From: Enchytraeus crypticus
Taxonomy: Eukaryota > Annelida > Clitellata > Enchytraeida > Enchytraeidae
Reading direction: 5' to 3'
Length of the DNA stretch: 64,000 nucleotides
Assembly (NCBI GenBank): GCA_905160935.1
Contig: CAJHZI010000646.1
Location: 823,501 to 887,500, forward strand
Position 1 is the first letter of the stretch; each line of letters opens with the position of its first letter. Of this stretch, positions 46,300-55,200 are shown in pieces. The notes beneath the pieces are model-generated. The model worked only from the letters and a program-made list of their open reading frames with translations, had not been told where the DNA came from and did no database searches. The translations under genes and the position numbers were made by a program.

Positions 46300-49200
46300 C
46301 AAATAAAGAATAGTATCTTAATATTTTTCCAATAGTGGATCGATGAGGAGTCGAAGATATGTCGAGGGGGTCATCAGGGTTTCCAGTTGACGGTGGTTAA
46401 AACTGTAGGTTAAAACCACCTTAGCAGGGTGGGTCACACACCTGCCAAGGGGATCGAACCCTCCTACCCCCTCCAAGAACAACCCCTTACCTAACATTGC
46501 TTCTAATTATATATTGTTATTAATATATTTTATCTCTGTGCTGTTTAGCTGTAACTTCCCATCATTCAGACTTCAATATATTATTTTCTGTTGAGAAGAC
46601 ATTTTATTACTGCACATTGAAGCTGACTTTTGCTTCATGTTGCTCAAATGTGGCCTTGCTCGCCCATTGACCACCACAAAGGTTGCTTCTGTTTAAACCT
46701 CTCGTATTGAATGAGTTTTTCCTGTGCTGGATCAGGGACATAAAATAATAGAATATAAAAATCCGCAAGTGTCTTTGGAATTAACTTGAGGAAATACTGA
46801 GGAAGGAAACTTAAAGCTACCCATGAGTTGCCATAAATTGTTCAACTTTTTGGTAATGTTTAGTTCTAACAAATACATACATATTGTTTAATATTTGGAA
46901 TAATATCTTGAGTCATTGGAGTACTCTTTAGTGAAGGTAGTAAAAATTTGGGTTTCCATTTCTCTGTAAAAGCTGTAAAGCCGATATTAACGTAAGCCGA
47001 CGTCAACCGATTCATCGCTCGAAAGCGAAATCAGTGACGGCAAGCTCAGGATTTGAACCCACAAATACTGATCCGCAGTCGGATATCTTATCCACATCGC
47101 CACTGGCTCCAGTCAGATATTTTAAAATTCTGTGTTGTAAGTACTCAGCAGACTACTTTAAGTAAAATTATATGGTTAAGTACAATAAAAAGTAGGTGTA
47201 ACTTGATCAGAAGTTTACTTAAAATAAACGGAATAAAAAAGTAGAGAATACTCGATAAATTAATCCAGTCCGAGTCCGAATCCATAGCCACCAATCTTCA
47301 GCATCTTATTTGTAAACCATCCCACCAACATGGAAAAGCTTGTGGCGTATCGATGAAGTTGTCGACTGCGAATCGGTGTGTGTAGGGTTCAAGCCTAATT
47401 CTCTTACCGTGACTGACTTGCGATGTATATAAAATGTCTTCACGGATATTTCTAGGCGCCATTGACGCTAAACTAAGCTTTAGCCTTTACTAACCCTTAT
47501 TCCATCTTTGCTAATGCAAGAAGCGATCGAAGCTAAGTTAAAATTATGCCCCTTCGTGATATTCACTAACTCTCCTAATTTTTAAATATTTCATTCTTTT
47601 TCATATTTTATTATTTTTTATTGCTCACCTATTATATAGATATTTAAGCCTATTCGAAATTTAGAAATCGTCTACCCCTTTGAATGTTTAAATAGGATAA
47701 TAAGATCAATAACTAATAAAATCTGTTTAGTAGGATTTTAACCCGACACTATCGCAATTTTGACGCAGAGATTTCCACAGAAAATTGAAGAAATGCAGAC
47801 AGAAGTCACGTGGTATTTTAGTCCGGTAAGTCTGACAAACAAAAGAGTGCAGGCTCCAGGACAGGCGTCGCCAACGAGAAGTGTGCGACTGATGCTGAAT
47901 AGAAGCGGTATGGAATTCTAATTAGTACTATTTGTAGTGCCATAGACTGCAATTAATTCAGCGCTGCAGCATTTTCACTGGATTTTGATTATACTTTTTG
48001 TTCTAATATAAAAATGAGGCATTTTTATTATTAAATAGGGTTTTCTAATTAAATTTATTGCTGTACAAAAAAGAGCTAGCTGGAAACGATTTTGCGTCAG
48101 TTTTAGATGAAATTCTGTAGATCCAATCATTGTTGAGCCTCAGTGAAGTCTTTTAGATTCAAATTGCGCACCTTTGCAACCAGATAGAAGTCCAATCCTT
48201 TAGATAAGTGCTCAGATATTAGGTGGTCTTAACAGACATTTAAATAAAATCCAAAGGCCTACTTGATAGCTCTATACACTTTTTCACAATTAATGCTTTT
48301 AATTAGTATACACTTGTGAACCTTAGCACTAATTTATTCAACATTGTTCCTGAAAAAAATAAATACGAATCTCAGCTTACTTCTAGAATCATTCAAATTT
48401 ATTGTGCAGCTAAACAGAACTCTTAATAATCTAAACAGACCACAGTGTTCTACTATAATACAAATATTAAAAGCAAAAGTATAGCTTTCAAATCAACGAT
48501 GTTAGTGATGACGAAAACGTTTTAAATTTATTCCATCCGCCCGATTACAATAATATAATATTTACAATTCTGTCAATTGTAATGAAATAATAGAAAAATA
48601 AAACTCTGATTTTGAATAGCAGATTAAAATAAAGGCCATAATTCTAAAGTCTAAAGGCCTTAGATTATGGAGCTAGTATAGGCTCTGATCGATCAATACA
48701 ACTCTCTGAATTGACAATCATTGTTAAAACTATTCCACTTCCAGCTTTCTGTCGTTGAAATAGAACTTTATTGTTTCAGACGTTCTCTTTATCATCACAA
48801 ACCGTATTCTTCTAATTGTCATAAGCTATTTACATGTAAGCTGTAATGTCATTATCTCCAGGGAGTCACCATGATCCACCACATTTCTATGCTAGATGTA
48901 TCTACCAGCTATATGTATCTATAGTAGGCAAACTGAGAAATCAAGAAAGCATTGTCACTAGCAAGACAAAGCCCGCAATCAACAGTCTGCGCACACGACT
49001 GATGAACAGCATACATCCTACATGTAGGTTTTGATCGTATGGAGATAAAGCCCAACAATATGACGCTTTGTCAATGTAGCAACAAGCCTTCAACCACGGC
49101 TAATTGATGGCTGCGTTTGTGGCATACAAATATTGCGTGCATGCAACGAATAGCGTATATCGTATTTATAAACATAAACAACTATAGCCCTGATGATGTT

Positions 49201-52200
49201 GTTGTTGTTAACTTGATTGATTCCATGCAGATGCAGATCAATTCTATGACGATGTTGTTGTTGTTGTTAACTCGATTGATTACATGCAGACACAGGTCTA
49301 TGCTATGATGATAATGTTGTTGTTGTTGTTTAGACACAGGTCTATGCTATGATGATGTTGTTGTTTCTGTTGTTTAGACACAGGTCTATGCTATGATGAT
49401 GTTGTTGTTGTTTAGACACAGGTCTATGCTATGATGATGTTGTTGTTGTTGTTACTGCTTAGATATAGGTCTATGCTATGACGTTGTTGTTGTTGTTAAC
49501 TCGATTGATTCAATGCAGATACATGTCTAAGCTATGATGTTGTTGTTGTTAACTCGATTGATTCCATGCAGACACAGGTCTATGCTATGACGACAGCTGG
49601 TCGTGTCATCAGCACGCAGCCTCTGGTAGATGTACTAACAGCGCCACCTATCACTACGCCAACTACTGCAAGAGATCCTGCGGACTTTGCAGTGAGTTTT
49701 TTTAGCATTTTTAGAAATTTTTATAATAAATAGTGGTTTAGCGAGGATTTAATTTAGGGAGCACCTTAATCTTAAGCAGCACTTTGAGGGTGTCACACAC
49801 TTTGTACAATGTGTGAAGATATTTTAGGCTTAGGGGGCCTAATAAAGGCTTTGCATGATATTTTGTGTAAAACTGTAAATATCCCCCCTGCCTCCACTCA
49901 CTACACAACTGTTAGAAAAATATATCAAGGAAATGACTGATGCTCAATTATCAGCAAAATATATTTCTAGTTTTCAGTGTCCATTAGTGCATTTTTTAAC
50001 AATCCCACTTCATGTTCGCAGCCTATAACTAAGTTTCTTTTACAAATGTGCTTTCAAGTGGTACATAATGAGATATATATATTTGCAGCGTCAACGATAT
50101 GTGGGAGCGTGTGGACTAATTTTTTATGCCTAAGTTGCATAAACATTATGCATTTTGGACTTCATAAATAAACTAAATACACTTACTTGTAATTACTGTA
50201 ATGAATTATAATAACTGTATTGTAATAAAGTTGTAACCTTCGTTACGTCATCTATTGATGATATTTTGTTATGCCATTGATTATGTCGTTAGTTATGTCA
50301 TTAATAATTTATTTAATTATGCCACTAATTATGTCATTAAGTCATTAATTGTATCATTAATTATGTCACTCTAACACTCATTGCGTTATTGTCGTTGCTA
50401 TAACAAGATTTACTTCCATCACCGAGGCCCGAGTGTCGATTTCCGGCAGACCTGCAGGGCTCCTGGTCGTATTATGCCGTGGATCGACACGAGACCATCT
50501 TCATCAGGGCCGATAATCTCAGCCTCTCTCTGCGCGGCGACTATGTCTGCAAGAGCAAACACTGGAACATCAACTACTATAAGCTCTTCTCCAGCTATAA
50601 CAACGGATGGTATGTTAATAGATTGTCTACTACAAGCTCATCTCCAGCTATAACAACCGTTGTTACCATCCGTTGTTATAGCTGCGGATGAGTTTGTAGT
50701 AGACAAACTATTAACATACCATCCGTATGTTAATAGATTGTCTATAAAATAAAATAAATGATTGTTTATCATATGTTAATTGATTGTCTACTGCAAGCTC
50801 CTCTACAGTTATAACAACGGGTGGTATGTTAACAGATTGTCAACCTTTAAAAGATAATTATCATCAGCCATAGGGCATTGTAATATTTAATTGTTACAAA
50901 TAAAGCGCAATCGATACATTGAAAAATCAATACAAAGTTCTTATTCAAATATGAAAAGCTCAAGAAGCTAGTAGTCATCGTTAATGTACATAATACTATT
51001 ATTGTGTATTGAAGAATATTAATTATATAATTTATAGATTAGGCTGTTTACTTCAATCCGCGAACTTCATCTTTACATGTAAAGCTTACTGCAGTCCAAA
51101 ATGAATATCTTCAAAGCTGTCTTCAGTGAACGCCAATGGTGTCGGGAAAATCGACATCTTTATTCTTCCATATTTGTTTTGTTCGCATTGAATGCGTTGT
51201 GTATTATAAATATCTGAGGTTGTTATATTGTTGTTAAATAAACAAAGCTACATATATACTGATGTTATGGTAATTAATATCATTTTACATTAATTTTGAG
51301 ATTGTAATTGTGTCTGTATAGTAGACCGCGGTATACTTGCCTTCATATTGAAAAGGGAAGCAATGGAAATCTCCTCTTTCAAATATGTGAGTAACTTCAA
51401 ATTCATTCATCATCACTAGAACTCTAGAACTAAGAAAACTTAGGAGGAGAGTCAAAATTCACCAGTACATTACCCGTGCTGTGTCCGGGTCGCTGAAGAA
51501 TAGACCAACCACAGACTGCACGTGTCGTCAAAGCGGCAAAGCATTAAGGTCCAAGCTAATGTTAGAAACGGCATTCAGTTGATGAGCGCCTAAGCTCCAA
51601 AAATTTCTACAAAATGTTCTAAAGCGAATGTAAAAGTTTGAAAGGTCTTTTCTTATCCTGACCCTAGTTAAACTGGGATTCAATGGAAGATGATAATAAT
51701 GACAGTAGGCCCCTATATCATAATTACTATTAGTTCATAGAATATATACGGAATATATTAGTATTCATGTGTTTATTGAATTCATACATCTGTAAGAACT
51801 CTTTGCTGTCTCATTTAAAAATTTCAAGTAAATATTTAACAAGGAGAATAAATAAAACTTTATTACTGCAAGCTTTTGGAAAAGCAATGTAAAGCTTTTG
51901 GAGACAAATAATTATTTTAAAACTTTAGAATATTAAAATTGAAAATTATTTGATAAGCCTACTTATAAATTAAGAGCAAAAGAATGTGAAGAAAAAATGT
52001 TAGAAATTGAAAAAGATCCGAAGTTTTGGCGATATCTTTCTTGATTTTATACATTTTTATGCAATTTTCACATGTATTGTTTTTTTGCTTTTATCATTTC
52101 TTACATTTATTGAAAAACAAAGCTCACAGTTCAATAGTGGATCACTCGTTCGAGTTGTGTGACTTCAAGACAGAGCATTCGCTCCAAACCTCACAGGCTC

Positions 52201-55200
52201 CTAGTCTAACGCTCAGCATGGCTTTGCGTAAGTATTTTACTATATTTTAGGTATTAAGAGGATATCATTTATGAACAGACAATTACTTCAAAGAAACTCT
52301 GCTTGTGTCTTCATTAAATTAATATAGTATATTAGATGTTGCTGTATATGCCTGGGTCGATGCAATCCTGTTTTACCTGATGGTTTAAGCTTATAAAATA
52401 TTGAGTAAAACATTAATTTTTACTGCCAGTACCAGAATTCGCAGTCTTTATTTTCTACGGTCTGATCTTCCTTATCTCATCAATTAATCAAACTGTAACG
52501 ACAAATGGAGAATTGTTTTCTTGATTAGACTGAAATACAAGCTATTGTTTAAAATATAAATTTTCTTGATCTCGGTTTTGACCTTATTATTAAAGCAGTG
52601 GATTGAGTCCGAGACTAGAGAACGGTCTAGGGCAATAGACATGACGTCTAGATTATTCAGTAATAGTACTTAACGCAACCTGATGCCCATTGTTAAAGAA
52701 AAACACAGCTTCTGATTTAATTTTCCTTCATTCCCTTCATTTTGTATTTCACTGAGGGACTATAACTCGACTTTACGAATCATTGATGCTTTAAAAAGGT
52801 AAATCTGGTAAAGCCGATGTTAAAGTCAGTTTACTCACTCGAATGCGATGTCAGTGACGAGCGAGCCCAGGATTTGAACCCAGCACATACTAATCCGCGG
52901 TCGAGTATCTTACCGACTTTGCCACTGGCTCCAGCCGGGACTCAAATTAAGGTGGACTCAAATTTGTGGCATTCAAGACTGGACGTGGGCATAAATTTAA
53001 TTAATTTAATTTAAAATTTGTTTATTCATTTCACATACTACAATTTTCAATTACAACCAGTACATGTGAAAATAAAAGGGCATAATGGTCCGAAGACACT
53101 AACATGTGACCTGTGAAAAAAAGAACAATGGAATAAAATATTACAGAATGTTAAACTTTACAGCATTTGTTTGCTCTAAGATGCTCCTAGCATTAATGTA
53201 GACGCATACAGGCTAATTAGCCTAAATCACTAACTTCACAGCAGTCAATCACATGATATAGCCCTTCAACCTGATAAAACACAATTTAATTTCATTTACA
53301 CTAACTATAACCTTAGCGCAGAGAGGATTTGAGACCGTCCATTCCTATCCCAATCCTAGTTAAACAGAGATTCAAGGGAAGATGATGATGATGATGATGA
53401 TGAACTGTAACCGTAGCTCTGATTGTACTTAACAGCTGCATCTAGACTGAGAGCTAACAGTTGTGGCCTTCAGGGCTCCGTCAGGGTCTTCACTAAACCT
53501 GACTCCAGACGGCGCTCCTGTCACGGTCACGTGAGCGACTGGAGCGACAGGATCTGTGGCTCCAGAGCCAGGCTGAGGCTAAGGCTCGAGGGGCTCTGTG
53601 ACGTCACTGACTCCTCTGTGGAAATGAGGACACCCGGTGCCTATAACATTCTCCGTAGTGTGGAAGACAACGGCACCGGAAGCGATTCAGCGGGACTGTT
53701 TTCCGGTAAGATTTAGCTCTAGGTTTAACCGACATTGGCTGGAGCCAATGGCAATGTAGGCAAGAGTAAGATATTCGACCGCGGATAAGTATGTGCGGGG
53801 CTCAAATCTTGGGCTCGCCCGTCACTGACATTGCTTTCCAGTGAGGAAATTGAATTAATATTAGATTTACCAGCTTATGTATGCCTGATTTTCCTTTAGA
53901 TATTTTTTTCGGGGAAACGATTATAATCTCATAGGTACGGGTAAGATTTCAGAAGAGAGGCATTAAATTATGTTATCAGAGTCTCAGGTTTTCTGCAGGT
54001 GGCGAGTGTGAGTCACAGGTTTTCTCCAGTTGACAAGTGTTGATCACAGGTTTTCTCCAAGTAGCGAGTGTAGGTCGCTGGTTTTCTCCAGGCGGCAAGT
54101 GTTAGTCTCAAGTTTTCTCTAGATGGCAAGAGTGGATCACTTGTTTTCTCCAGGTGTCGAGTGTGGGTCACAGATTTTCTCTAGGTGACGAGTGTGGGTC
54201 ACTAGTTTTCTCCAGATGGCGAGTGTGGATCACAGCTAGGTTTTTCTCCAATTAGCGAGTAGTGAGCTCAACGGGAGTTGATCTCCGATGGGGTTTCGTT
54301 ACCCCAAAGCCTGCAGAGATGCCTGAATTCGGACACAACAAGGGAACTCCAGGCTATTGCCTCTAATTACATGACCAGTGTTAACTTCAGCTTCAATAGT
54401 TTATTTTATAGAGTTTTTGTCTTCCTAATTTCTTGATATACATGTATTGCAGCATTTGACTTTTCTCTGTCCATGGAACACGTAACAGCCTACGACAGCA
54501 AAACAGTTCAAAAATTTTACTTTTAACCAGTTCATGTACTTTGCAGAATTCATCTGCTCATCATATCAGAAATTAGACGAGCGATCCGCCTTACTAATCA
54601 CCAGGACCTCGTCCAGCCGTCCTGCCATCTACAGCTGTTGGGTAAGTTATGATCAGCTGTTGTGTAAGTTACGATCAGCTGTTGTGTAAGTTATGATCAG
54701 CTGTTGGGTAAGATATGATCAGCTGGTGGATAAGATATGATCAGCTGTTGGGTAAGTTATGATCAGCTGTTAGGTAAGATATGATCAGCTGTTGGGTAAG
54801 ATATGATCAGCTGTTTGGCAAGTTATGATCGGCTGTTGGGTAAGATATAATCAGCTGCTGGATAAGATATGATCAGCTGCTTGTTTAGAAATGTCATATA
54901 GTAGAGTTCTACAATCTAAATGCAGTAGCCTATAGTGTTCATTCAGCATATATGGACGAGGGGTTGAGAGTTGGGAAGGGGCTGAGCGCCAAATTTGGAG
55001 AGGCTTAGCCACTTAGGCCCTTCCTACTCTCGGCCCTTCTGCCACTGGGTAGATAATCTCTCTCTCTCTCTCTGTCTCTCTCGCTGCACTGCCTACTGGC
55101 AGGTCCATGGTATGTAACGCCTCCACTCTTCTTTGTCTTCCGTTTTCCTCGTCATGTGTACATATCAGTGGAACTTTAAATCATCTAGCAATACTCATTC

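Noticed and set aside
46093..46302. Poly-Ile minus-strand frame
   Set aside because: Reverse reading of the (GAT)n tail of a family B repeat.
46415..46470. Perfect B box GGTTCGATCCC on the minus strand
   Set aside because: No matching A box or cloverleaf could be built; probably a SINE relic and not a tRNA gene.
48862..48905. Candidate exon after acceptor TTATCTCCAG reading SHHDPPHFYARC
   Set aside because: No donor gives a phase linking 47825 (phase 0) to the ShKT exon (needs phase 1); left out of the model.
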